Source of the DNA: Chara braunii
Taxonomy: Eukaryota; Streptophyta; Charophyceae; Charales; Characeae
Assembly (NCBI GenBank): GCA_003427395.1
Contig: BFEA01000158.1
Coordinates: forward strand, 2,030,112 to 2,053,884
Direction of reading: 5' to 3'
DNA length: 23,773 nt
Numbering within the stretch: position 1 is the stretch's first letter; each line of letters begins with the position of its first letter. Position numbers and translations under genes: made by a program. The notes below the pieces were generated by a model. The model did no database searches and had not been told where the DNA came from. It saw nothing but the letters and a program-made list of their open reading frames with translations. This document shows positions 8,108 to 18,100 of the stretch, in pieces.

Positions 8108-8210
8108 TTTTTTTTTTTGTGTTTTTTTTTTTGTGTGTTTTTTTTCCTGAAATATGGCTCCATCTATTGGTGGGGAGCAACACCTGCTGGAAAACGGGTC
8201 CAGCGTCCCT
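8108..8210 (-). repeat. LINE B 3' end: tail signature and poly(A) (copy B)
   Basis: T-rich tract at 8,108-8,146 interrupted by gtg/gtgtg, then ctccatctattggtggggag and the rest of the signature to 8,210. Compared with the copy at 2,895-2,947 it is nearly identical over 50 bp. In minus-strand sense the hairpins are CTGGA-CCCGTTT-TCCAG and CAG-GTG-TTG, the latter keeping pairing through a G-U pair. It sits directly downstream of ORF2 (end at 8,355), which identifies the signature as the 3' terminus of a real LINE. Confidence 0.85.
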
Positions 8211-8354
8211 TACAAGGTTCAAGAGCATAATAAGGTATTACAATCAGTTCAAGGGGAGCAGAAACCACCTCTTCAGTCCTATATGGGCCGCCAGATCCGC
8301 CTTTCATTTTTTAGCGATTCTGACCCCTATAGATATCCTTGAGAATTAATGCTA

Positions 8355-9156
8355 TCAAGCAACCACATCTTCTCCCCTACCAAACCATTGTAATTCTAAC
8401 AGTGTCTTATCTGCAGGGGGAAAGAGTTCTGGAAATTCCTCAGCTTTCCTAAGAGAATCCCCTGGCTTAGAAGCAAACCATGAATCAAACATCAACTTAT
8501 AGTTCCTTTTGAGAGGCAAATCCGACACTTTTTCTCCTGCCCATTCCACTTTCCCAACCTTTCTCTCTTCCAAATCCCCAAGCCAGTCCATTTCAAATTT
8601 CAAGATGCCTTTTTCGATATCAGATTTCTGTTGAAAGGAATTGAGTTTGATTTTGGTATTAGCCCATTGAGCCCTAACCTCTGTTTCTAAAAACTGAATG
8701 ATGGTATCCGAGAGTTCTTTTCCTTCGATCCTCACATCTTCCATCACTCTTACACATCGTTTATACCACAAGGGCCAAATTATAGCCTTTCTTCCCAAAT
8801 AGTAAAGGTTTTGTTGAAAATTAGTCAGTTCTATCAATACAGGATTCCAGTATCCTATGACGATTACTCTCCATTCCCATGGCCAGTCAAACCCAGTGAG
8901 CCTCCTCCATATATTGTCCCATCTTCTCCACATGAGAATTGATTCTGAACACTACATGAATATATGCTCAATCGTTTCTCTGTATTTGTGTGAAGGACAT
9001 ATCTTGATACAAAATTGACAAAAAGTTGTTGCTATACCTTTCTGTTCTAGAGTTGCGTGATCTATCAACAACGTGATCTATCAACCAATCATTGGTGGGT
9101 AAACACCTATGTAATATTTGCCATTGTAAACCATCGTATAGGTCTGAGGATGTCAT
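8355..9156 (-). pseudogene. LINE B ORF2 C-terminal region
   Basis: Two open minus-strand stretches. The first (9,156-8,968) has LQWQILHRCLPTNDWLIDH and later SILYQDMSFTQIQRND, in the position and style of the plant zf-RVT (reverse-transcriptase zinc-binding) region, where a helix of the form W...L.R.LPT....H precedes paired cysteines. The second (8,933-8,355, about 192 codons) has RRLTGFDWPWEWRVIVIGYW and ends in WFGRGEDVVA with a stop; it is the C-terminus of ORF2. A stop near 8,934-8,967 separates them. The decay has removed the cysteines expected between the two parts, so the zinc-binding assignment is by position. Confidence 0.7.
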
Positions 9157-9159
9157 TAT

Positions 9160-10240
9160 TGATATTAAGATTTATGGTCCATCGATCTTGAATAATAGTC
9201 GGGACATCAACCTTTGGTCTCACTAGTCGATAAGTGGCTCTGACTGTGAGAGAGTGCAGCATTTTGGGCCTTCCTTTTTTATTAATTTGCCATCTCCATT
9301 CTTTTGGGTCTATGGGAAGTTATGGGATCGGTATATAAGGGAAGTATGCAAACCATCTGTTGGATGGGGGGATCAACAGGACTCTGATCCCATACAAAGT
9401 GGATTTGGGAAAGAAATCTACCTTATTAGGATCATATCTAGTTAACGTGAAATCCCTTTTTATTCGGAAAATATTAACCATAACCCCATCTGAATGTTTA
9501 CATACTACCTGTCCTATAATCTTTTGATTATTGTGGTTAAAACCAACTACCCAATCCGATTCTTGTAAAATTGACCCTTTTTAAAGTGACAATGACCAAG
9601 CCAGGGGAATCAAAGAAATTATCTGTTTCAGAGATTCAGTGAGATGGTGTGCATAATGTAGATCAGTTTTCAATTGATTTTTCGATTTCCATCCTTTTGA
9701 TATTGGGTCCCATAGGTCCTTAATCCTTACTATTCCCCTTTTCACCCAAGTGGTCCAAGGTGAGGAAGAACTATTAAAGATACATCCATGTTGATCGGTT
9801 ATCCATTTATTACCAAAAAGTGGTTGGCGTAAAAATTATTCATATCTTGATGGAAAAGGTTTATCATGTAGTGGCAATTTTCTCTATGATTTCAACAAGG
9901 AGGACCAAAAATCGTCTAAAATCAAATCCTTTCTGGACTCACCTCTTACTCCTTCTTACAATGAGAATTTGAGTGTGGGATACTCCAATATCTATCTTCC
10001 AACCATGCAAGTGGATGTATATTCTCCGCGGAGGAAGGGGCAAGCCTTTTGATTTATTCTAGGGCCAAGGAGAGTCATGGTAGTTCTGTTTCAAAAATTG
10101 ACTTTTTAACCCATTGAAGCGACAAGGCTTGACTCTAAAGATCTGGATCTAACAAACCTAATCCCCCTCTTGATTTTGGTTGTATAAGGGTTAGCCAAAC
10201 TACCCTTGGAATTACTGTAGGTGCGTCATGATCCCCTCTC
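9160..10240 (-). pseudogene. LINE B ORF2: heavily decayed region after the RT
   Basis: No minus-strand frame stays open long here, yet composition and spacing match ORF2 between the RT thumb and the C-terminal region. I can see no other gene in these 1.08 kb. The plus-strand frame at 9,254-9,445 is short and featureless. Confidence 0.5.
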
Positions 10241-11400
10241 TATAGAAAGGATGTTATTAGCTTCTTTAAGGCTTTGGTTGCGGTTTTTCCAAGTGACCAA
10301 ATCGTTGGCTTATACCATATAGATGCTAGCACAACATTGTTAATAAATAATGATCTACCAAAGATTGACGTGTGCTTATTTTTCCATTGATTCATTTTAT
10401 CTAAAGTTGGGCGAGAGATCCATTCATCATTGATGGATGGTTTACCTTGAGCAGTGAGGGATACCCCTAACACTCTGATGGGTGCCTCCAGTGGTAACCA
10501 TTTAATCCTAGGTATTTCGCGGGGTCTAATCCCATTTGAGTGAATCCACCGTCCTTGTGTCTTACTTCCCCAGTTAATTACCATATCTGATACTCTAGCA
10601 AACTTATCCATGAATGTTTTAATTTCTTCCATATTTCCATTTGAAGCTTCCAATATTACAGTGAGGTCATCTGCAAACATAGAACTAATGGGAATCGTTT
10701 CCTCAGGTATCCCCGCAATTTGCAGACGCTGAAGGTTTTGGTTGCTTCCATGATTATAAGAAAAAGGAATGGTGTTAGAGGGTCCCCTTGACGTACTGAT
10801 CTTTGCAGTTTGATTTTAGGGGAGAGAAGATCATTCACTTGGATCCTGATTGTTGCATTGGAGTGTAGAATGCTGACCCATTGGCGAAATAACGGTCCAA
10901 AATTCATTTGCATTAAGCAAGTATCCAAAAACTCCCAATCCACATGATTATAAGCTTTCTCAAAATCTATAAAAATAAAGGCGGCTTTCAAGTGAGATTG
11001 TCTTGAGAGCTTCAACATTTCATTGATTAGAAGAATATCGTCTTGTATATGCCAACCTTTTATAAATCCGGTTTGTGAAGGATGGATAAGATCAGGCATT
11101 ACTGGGATCATCTTGTTGGCTATAGGTTTGGCTAACATTTTGTAGACTACTGTTAATAATGTGATAGGACGGTAATTCCTAATATTAGCTTTATCCCCTT
11201 TCGTAAAGTAACGTTACAATCCCCTGTCCCACCAACTCACCTTTCTGACCCAATTACTGTACGCGTGTGTAGAATTCCATTAGATCATCTGATAGTGTAG
11301 GACACATGCTTTCCCAAAATTCCTTACGAGAGTCCTCCAGCCTGAATGAGATGTAATAGAAGTGGATCTTTGCCAAAACTTGTACCTTTTCCAGAGTATA
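10240..11400 (-). pseudogene. LINE B reverse transcriptase domain
   Basis: Copies the element RNA into DNA at the nicked target. Minus-strand motifs in order: GKGTSFGKDPLL (about 11,390-11,355, equivalent of GK.PG.DGLP), LEDSRKEFWESM, NIRNYRPITLL (about 11,180), HPSQTGFIKGWHIQDDILL, AFIFIDFEKAYNHVDW (catalytic Asp of motif A, about 10,940-10,985), SVRQGDPLTPFLF (motif B, about 10,770-10,805), FADDLTVILEA (catalytic Asp pair of motif C, about 10,645-10,680), then INWGSKTQGRW and GVSLTAQG. Breaks: a frame change near 11,340, TAA after TRVQ near 11,255, further loss near 11,215, and a frameshift between QGDP and FADD near 10,730. The catalytic residues themselves are kept. The domain is clearly L1-type. 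Confidence 0.88.
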
Positions 11401-11449
11401 GCTCGACGCCCGAAAAGTTATGGGTGCAGGTTTCAGCTCGTGCAGGCAG

Positions 11450-11517
11450 AGTGTTTTCTGTTTGTCTTTTTTGTTTTAAATACAAAGCGTTTTCTGTTGT
11501 TTTTTTGTTTTAAATAC
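11450..11517. repeat. Imperfect tandem repeat, about 34 bp x 2
   Basis: agtgttttctgtttgtcttt... at 11,450-11,483 is repeated as aagcgttttctgttgttttt... at 11,485-11,517, both ending in ttgttttaaatac. Confidence 0.85.
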
Positions 11518-11652
11518 GCTGGGTCATCAGTGTCCTCAGTCCGAAAGTATCTCGCCTGCTAGTCTGTCTAGATCATAGCTACGATCCGGACCACCGGACA
11601 AGGATCCGGACCGTCCGTGGTCCGGGGTCCGGGTCCGGATCTTGGTCCGGAT

Positions 11653-11755
11653 GTGAGGGTCCCACCCAATGGCCAAAAAATTTGGGTGGTCCAGGGTGTT
11701 TGTTCACGCCCTGGGCCACCCCAAAAAAATAGTGCCTTATTTTTTACCACCCTCA
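11653..11755. repeat. Imperfect foldback within the hAT-like element
   Basis: gtgagggt (11,653-11,660) pairs with accctcac-type sequence at 11,748-11,755, and ttgggtggtccagggtg (11,682-11,698) pairs with cgccctgggccacccc (11,707-11,722) with two mismatches, separated by a loop of about 8 nt. A-rich and T-rich stretches flank the inner stem. It may form a hairpin of about 100 nt. Confidence 0.7.
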
Positions 11756-11989
11756 CCGACGATCCAGACGGCCCGGAAAGTCTACGAGGGGGTTTGTACA
11801 TCTGAGTATTAATGTCCTCATTGTGTCCAGCTTCTTTTCCGAAGGATCCCTCCAGCGTATTAGCTGGGACCCTACGTCATGCAGAGGTGCAACTCAAACG
11901 TGTACTTTGTGAGCGTGGGCAGAGAATATATAGTCTATATTCAAATTCAGGTCTGTGCATCTCGGTTATGGGTCACTATTTCTGTGTTT

Positions 11990-12084
11990 TCTCGTTTTGC
12001 TTTCCTTTTCTCGTTTTTCTTTTCTTCTCTCGTTTTTCTTTTCTTTTCTCGTTTTTTTTTTCTTTTCTCGTTTTTCTTTTCTTA
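11990..12084. repeat. T-rich tandem repeat, about 19 bp x 5
   Basis: Five consecutive variants of ctcgtttttcttttctttt. Open frames through it translate to Phe-Ser-Leu repeats and are artefacts. Confidence 0.88.
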
Positions 12085-12439
12085 GGAACACGTGAAGTGG
12101 CCCTAAGGGCCTCTACTCACCAAATGCACAAAAGACAAAACATATGGTGGCGTATTATTCCACGTTCTGCAGAAGATTCATTCAAATTTTGCACATTTCG
12201 TGAGTAGTGCAGCCAAGCCCTAAGACTCCCGTGCAGAGACCAACAGGTCCTAGCTACGCGAGCAACCCATAACTGCTGAAACACAGACTGAACTCGAATC
12301 TTGAGTATATATTCGGGCAGCTCATGCTCTACTTCATATCCCTGCCTGCCTCGATTTTTGGGGGGTCTGCGCTACATGGGTGCGAGGACCCTTCAGATAA
12401 CCTGCATGGGCCATCTGAGTCGTGTTAAGGGGATCCGTT

Positions 12440-12440
<1 letters not shown>

Positions 12441-12495
<55 letters not shown>
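12441..12495. repeat. (CT)n microsatellite running into an assembly gap
   Basis: At least 27 CT units directly abut the N run. The true length is unknown because the assembly stops here. Confidence 0.97.
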
Positions 12496-12840
12496 NNNNN
12501 NNNNNNNNNNNNNNNNNNNNNNNNNNNNNNNNNNNNNNNNNNNNNNNNNNNNNNNNNNNNNNNNNNNNNNNNNNNNNNNNNNNNNNNNNNNNNNNNNNNN
12601 NNNNNNNNNNNNNNNNNNNNNNNNNNNNNNNNNNNNNNNNNNNNNNNNNNNNNNNNNNNNNNNNNNNNNNNNNNNNNNNNNNNNNNNNNNNNNNNNNNNN
12701 NNNNNNNNNNNNNNNNNNNNNNNNNNNNNNNNNNNNNNNNNNNNNNNNNNNNNNNNNNNNNNNNNNNNNNNNNNNNNNNNNNNNNNNNNNNNNNNNNNNN
12801 NNNNNNNNNNNNNNNNNNNNNNNNNNNNNNNNNNNNNNNN
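12496..12840. other. Assembly gap, 345 N
   Basis: Undetermined bases. Open frames spanning this gap on either strand have no meaning. Confidence 1.
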
Positions 12841-13001
12841 CAATATAAGTGATCCGGACCGCAATCCGAACACGGGATCCGGACCGGTCCGGATATTCCG
12901 GAATATTCCGGTTTTCCGGAAGTCCGGAAGGGCCCGGGAGGTCCGGGGTTCGGGGTCCGGATTCGGTCCGGTGTCCGGTCCGGCGTAGCTATGGTCCAGA
13001 T

Positions 13002-13590
13002 AAATGTAGTGGAGCCACGTGCATTCTAGATAGATTGACAGAAAAATATAGCTTAGGTCCATTCTTGGGCTTGCACCTCAGACAAAGCCGAAACCCAAAC
13101 CCATAACTCTTTCCCCAGAGCTTAGTGATGTTGCAGAAGCATATAACCTAAGGAGAGCCACTGCTCTTCCATAGTAATTCCTTCGTGGCTGAGGGTGGAC
13201 GAGTATGTCATGCCAATGATAACTGGTCCGTGGTCTGTCGAACCACACTATGCCAAATCAAAATGTGGGGCCTGGTGGCTTCCCAATTTTCGAGAAAACG
13301 CGCGCGGCGGTCGTTTGTCGCTGATCTGCAAAGATAAGCGGCGGAGATTCTCCGCTCGTTGTTTCCTAGAAGTGGGGCCCAAAAAGCCCCATTTTTTTTT
13401 TTTTTTTGGAGCTCGTGGCCTCGTGGGGGCTGGGCAGTCGTGGGGATACCTGTCACTGCCCGGTACCCCCCGTCCAGCCTAATGCGTTGGATTCAACTGG
13501 GGGTCTGCCGGGCCGGTTGACCGGCCGGTCCGACCGGCAGGCTCCCGGGTGGGGAAGGGGCCGCAGGTCCAACCGGGGACCAGCCCTGGT
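13002..13590. other. Unassigned insert sequence with T tract and CCGG palindromes
   Basis: No gene is supported. A T16 tract lies at 13,392-13,407, preceded by a small hairpin GGGGC (13,374-13,378) / GCCCC (13,386-13,390). At 13,505-13,540 nested palindromes occur: CTGCCGG ... CCGGCAG as outer arms, with GCCGGT-tg-ACCGGC and CGGTC-c-GACCG inside. These may mark an end of the outer insertion in LINE B ORF2, but the partner end near 11,400 shows no convincing match. Confidence 0.5.
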
Positions 13591-13594
13591 ACAA

Positions 13595-14113
13595 ATTTCA
13601 TTTTTTGTGATCGGTCTTTCTAAATATTCTCTTTGCTCAGGTGATAGAGCACTAGTTAAGGGATTGAGTAAGTCCTTCATCATATCATCATCCTCCTCCA
13701 GATTTTTATTATTTTTGTTTGAGGTGAAAAGTTTTTTGAAAAAGTCATATAATGTGTTAAGATTCCCTGCCGACGAGATGGGGGAGTTAATATCAGATAT
13801 AGATTGTTTATTTGGATCGATAAGTATCTCAATCGCAGTTCTTTTTGCTCTAGATTTAGCTAGTGCAAAGAAAGTGGCGTTCATTTATCCTTCAGTTTGA
13901 TGTATTGTAAGTTTCTCCCTGATAAGATGCCTGCCAATGATGTTGAGCAAAGGCTAGTAGTTGTTTTCTCAAGTTATGGATTATGTCGGGTTGTTGACTT
14001 TCGATCAAAGGATCTTGTTGTTCGTAATATATTAATTGCTCTTGTATTTGTACTTCTTGATTACAACGTCTTTTAGCTAGCATTGTAAAGTATTTTTGAC
14101 ATTTCTTTGACAA
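13595..14113 (-). pseudogene. LINE B ORF2 linker between endonuclease and RT
   Basis: Two minus-strand pieces: KKCQKYFTMLAKRRCNQEVQ (14,113-13,892) and NATFFALAKSRAKRTAIEIL followed by FFKKLFTSN and LSPEQREYLERPITKNEI (13,884-13,595). The combination 'FF....R......I..L' then 'YF..L' then 'L...I...E' is the usual connector before the L1 RT. A stop and a frame change separate the pieces near 13,890, and a frame change near 14,118 separates them from the endonuclease. The frame leaves LINE sequence after KNEI, where foreign DNA begins. Confidence 0.75.
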
Positions 14114-14118
14114 AAAGA

Positions 14119-15101
14119 CTAAACCGCAATTAACCAGGATATGTATGATTCATGTTGGGGTTTAGTTGTTTGCCAAAAGTTCCAAACATCTTGTACGTAT
14201 TGCTTGAATTGTGGAAGGAAAAGGAGAGAGGTGTTGAACTTGTAGAAACCCGTTCCTTGATTTGGTTTCTTCCTAGAAGAGAGAAGCATTGCACACATCT
14301 TATGGTCAGCGCCTGGCATGGGATTTTGTGGAAAAATGGCTGCCCCTTGTATCGCCCTGTCCAAATCAGCCAAAAGCAGAATTAAATCAATCCTTAATTT
14401 TGAAGGGTGTGAAGTACCACTGTTACGGATACAAGAAAATAAGCGTTCTTGGAGACTAATACACCTAAATGAATCAAACAACTTTAGAGACTCACATAAT
14501 TTATAAATTACTCTTTCATCCTCTTCTATGTATTGAGGACAAGGAAAAGGGATCTTCCACCTGTCCATCCATCTGTCAGGGGCTGCATTGAAGTCTCCCA
14601 CCATAATAATTGGGATTCCATCAGGTATATGTGTCCTTATCTTATTAAAAAATCAATTATCTCTTGAAGAGCACTAGGCCCATAAATGTTAACAACACAG
14701 ACTAATTTTATTTTCAACATCACTAATGCAGAGATTCATCTCCCCTGCTCCTGATCTGTCTCCCAGTATACAATCTCCGCACGAGAATTCGAGGGGATCC
14801 AAATAGTAACCCCCCCCGAACCACTCCGTTTGGCATATGGTGTTATTTTTTTGTGAGGCCAGATCAGATTATGAGCCCTGTTACCGTTTGTTGAATCCAT
14901 GAGGTGGGTTTCCTGGAGGCAGATTAGGTCTGGCCACGACCGACCCCCCACTCCCTTGAGTTGTTCCATGATGGCCTGTCTCTTTTCCACGCCTGCCGAA
15001 GCCAATCCATTTACATTAAGGGATCGCAGGTCAAGATCCGCAATTTGAGAAGCACAACACCTCACCAGATTTTTCCCATGAAGTGCATGTAGTGCATCCA
15101 T
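14119..15101 (-). pseudogene. LINE B ORF2 APE-type endonuclease
   Basis: Target-nicking domain of the LINE. Minus-strand motifs: RSLNVNGLAS (about 15,000-15,030), PDLICLQETHL (about 14,905-14,940), GGVTIW (about 14,795), VCVVNIYGPSA (about 14,670-14,705), IIMVGDFNAAPDRW (about 14,570-14,610), SKLRIDLILLLADL (about 14,360-14,400) and GADHKMCAML (about 14,290-14,320). This is a complete series with the Asn, Glu, Asp/Asn, Arg and Asp-His positions kept. Breaks: a TGA near 14,735 in the same frame on both sides, and a one-base shift near 14,640 just before GDFN. ORF2 probably starts at or just above the Met at 15,101, about 55 bp after the ORF1 stop, but no upstream context decides the start. Confidence 0.87.
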
Positions 15102-15156
15102 TACTAGCTCAGCCAGTCCCTATTTCCCCATACATGCTGCGATAGGTTTTACAGCC

Positions 15157-18100
15157 TCACCCAGGTGGTTGTTCTAATTCTGATGAGGACTGCAGAATTC
15201 CTTGTCGTAGCACTGTCCCGGGGAAAGTAGAAATCTTTGTTCCGGACCATACTGCATTAGCTTTAATCTTAAGCAGTTGGAGATCCAATAGAGCCTGATG
15301 AGAAAACCATTTTAGCCCTGCCTCTTTGTTCTCATCAAATCTTATAAACGTGTCTCTCTTGGCCATATATACCTTTTCCCCTATATAGGTCAATGTCGCT
15401 TGTGAGTTAGGGTCATAGTGTTTTGTGAGAAAATCATGTAAATCTCTTTTGAAGGTCTTGTCTCCTGCAGTCTGGTAATCCACATATGTGGCCCATCCTT
15501 GCAGGGTCACCCCCCCATATTGTGTTTGACCAATGGGAGAAAGACCAATCTCCCATTTGCCTCCTTTTTTTGGGACTGGGTTTACCAAGATTCCCCTGGG
15601 GGGCTGTATCCTACCCACCTGACCCTTCTCCAAGAGATGACGAAGCTTCTGCCGTTTCCCTGGATCCTCTTCTCCTTCTTGGATTCTGTTATGATGAATT
15701 TCTGGAGAACATTTCAGGGGTGTGGCATTTTTGTTCTTATTAATATTTATGTCATCCTTATCGTTTTTCTCCCCAATGACCTCGGTTAGGGAACTCGGTG
15801 GGGACAGTGCTAGCTGCTTTCCATCAGACAATACAGACTGACTTTCATCAGGAACAATATCTTTAGTCTCATTTGACAGCTTCCCCACTGACTGCACTGA
15901 CTGTGCAGCCAGACTCAAGACCCCTTGCATTTCCAAGTTATATATTGAACATTCCTTTTTCTGTTTGGGCACTTCTTGAGACTGACATAGAGGGAAAAAA
16001 ATGACTTTTGTACAATGTTCAGCAGCCTCTGACTTACCGCTCTCCACTGAACCCCCTTTGGTAGTCCTTTTTGGACTACCGTACACAGACTGGGACTGCT
16101 CATTAATATATTTAGTAATTGAGTGTGTGCATTGTTCCATAATTCAGTAGATTGAGAACCTGATTCTTCTTTCAATCTCATCAGAAGCCAATTTGTCAAC
16201 TGATCGAGTTTTTGCTCCTCTGGAATCTGGTTTATCCAGTGACATGTCAATCTGTCCTTTTCCAACCTCTGTATTTGAGGTGGATAAAACATGTTCCATA
16301 TGAGCAGGACCAAATGCCTCCTGAAAGGGGTCATCAACTGTCGCACCCCCCTGCATATCCCGTGACTTCTTTTCAGACTGTAGTTCCCCGGATTCCTGAG
16401 AGACCTTTTCCATATGTCCCGCATTTACTACCTCTAGGGGTACTTCCGGGATCCGTGTATCTTCTGCATTCCCTTCGCATTTGCTTTCATCGGAGTCATC
16501 ATTGTGGTCCGATTCAGTACTATAGGGGGCTGCCCTTTTTCTGTAAGATGTAGAGTGTTTTGTGATTTTACCGCTTTTTCTGGTTTTTCTGCTTACTAGT
16601 TGTTGTTTTTCTTTTTTTTAATGGATGGTTTCATGATTAAGATCTGATTTCTCTGCTCAGATTCCTCCTGTGGTTGTTCCCCCATTTCCATCGATGGAGA
16701 GGGTGTTGTAATCACCATCAAAGCTCCCCTGTCCTCATCCGCTATTCGCTGTGAAGTCTTGTGCTGAGTGAGCGAGAGTAACCATTGGGTGTAATTGGGC
16801 TCCCATGTGGTCTGCAGACAGCAATAATGGGGGGAAGGATGAGAGTTGTCTGATGTTGTTGCTGCCATGGTTCCTTCCCCTCTTGTCACTGTATCTGATG
16901 TGCTTGAAACACTCACCCCCGGTCCTTCCTTGCCTTGATATCCCCATTATCAGTTCCCTCCTTTACCTTTTCTGTGGGTTCTAACCCTTGCTTGTTCTGA
17001 TCCCCTGTGGGAAGGTAAAGTTGTGGTTGTGGGCCAGGAAGGGTCTTAGGCCTCCATTGCTTGTTTGCACCTTTTGTCTTTGGTTTTTCTCTCTCATACA
17101 TTATTCCTCCCTGTTGCGTTTGCTGTACAGGCTTGATAGGAGGACGGTCAAGAGGTTCATTTGTAGGTGGCGGGGGAGGGTCTGCTTTCGGTGAGGGATG
17201 GAGTGGCTTGATGGGTGACTCAGGAGGAACCCAGTGATCTGGGGGCTTGTGATCCCAGTTCGGGTCCCCTTGACTCTCCCGCATCCAACCTCTTGACGGT
17301 ACCCCATTGGATGTGCTTTCCATGTAGACCCATCCTTCATGGCGTGGGTCCACTGTCCTCCACATGTTAGTACGAAATGGATCCCTGATTAGTCTTCCTG
17401 TAATTCTCAGTTGGGATCCATACACAGGTGACCATATGTTTTACAACGGAAACACCAGGGGCGGAGTTTGTGCACTGTGTATATGATATTCCCTACCTCC
17501 CACCCAATATGGAATGATGTCATCCATAACGAACGGTTGATTAGGAGGATGGTTCAGTAATCATCCCGTCTTGCAACATAAGCGGGGGGCGGCTCGATAA
17601 AATCAATAATTTCATGACTCTCTCAAAAATCATATATAAATGCTGCCTGAATTTCAATAGGGATGTGTCTAAACTCCACCCAGTAGTGTTCTTCCATTAG
17701 TCGGTTCCTTCTTTCATCTGGTCCTTGTCTTGATGGGGACCATGGATAAATTCTTACTTCAGACCGATCACAACGTAATTTCTTCCTCTCTTTTATGATC
17801 TTTTTATCTGAAATGTGCAAACAAAGCACCGTGAAAATTGTGGAATTGACCGGTCGGATGAGAAAATCCTTTATTGCTGCTTCGTTGCTTCCCTTGAAGT
17901 AAGCCAGATGTTTGTTTATCCATTTTACTTTATCATTGGTTGACTTATATGCAGCATCATCGTGAAATACGTAGTTGTTAGCATGGGTTTGATATACCGC
18001 ATCTCTTTCAGCTAGTTTATTCATAGGATATGCTTTAACCATTGCCTTTTTACCACCTGTATCGACGACCTTGCATTCCGATGGATTGAAAAACTTTGAC

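Larger units (their letters stand above)
11574..12993. mobile_element. Non-autonomous hAT-like DNA transposon with TIRs and 8-bp TSD
   Basis: The left end CATAGCTACG (11,574-11,583) is matched by a perfect 10-bp inverted copy at the right end (12,984-12,993), and similarity continues inward with CCGGACC blocks for about 40 bp. The flanks are GTCTAGAT (11,566-11,573) and GTCCAGAT (12,994-13,001), an 8-bp direct repeat with one C/T difference. An 8-bp duplication of the form nTnnnnAn is typical of the hAT superfamily. Both ends carry dense TCCGGA/CCGGACC motifs (11,584-11,650 and 12,851-12,983), as expected for subterminal transposase-binding arrays. The TIR itself does not begin with the commonest hAT form CAGNG. 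No transposase coding is visible; the interior holds a hairpin, T-rich repeats, a CT tract and the 345-N gap, so coding sequence in the gap cannot be excluded. Confidence 0.75.
11400..13590. mobile_element. Foreign DNA splitting LINE B ORF2
   Basis: LINE B coding stops after ERPITKNEI at about 13,595 and resumes at GKGTSFGKD at about 11,395; in L1 ORF2 these two motifs are normally only some ten residues apart. About 2.2 kb therefore separates neighbouring codons. The inserted DNA contains a 34-bp tandem repeat (11,450-11,517), the hAT-like element (11,574-12,993) and about 600 bp of unassigned sequence (13,001-13,590) ending in CCGG palindromes. The outer junctions show an inverted, not direct, match (cttgtacc and ggtacaaa), so I cannot name the outer insertion. 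Confidence 0.7.

Noticed and set aside
7591-8349. 252-codon plus-strand open frame
   Set aside because: Runs antisense to LINE A ORF1, through the T tract and tail of LINE B; no domain.
12301-13062. Long open frames on both strands across the N gap
   Set aside because: They consist mostly of undetermined residues and translated CT repeat; no real coding evidence.
11390-13600. CAGAG...CCCTG as hAT-type ends of the outer 2.2-kb insertion
   Set aside because: Only five bases match, and the flanks give no 8-bp direct repeat.
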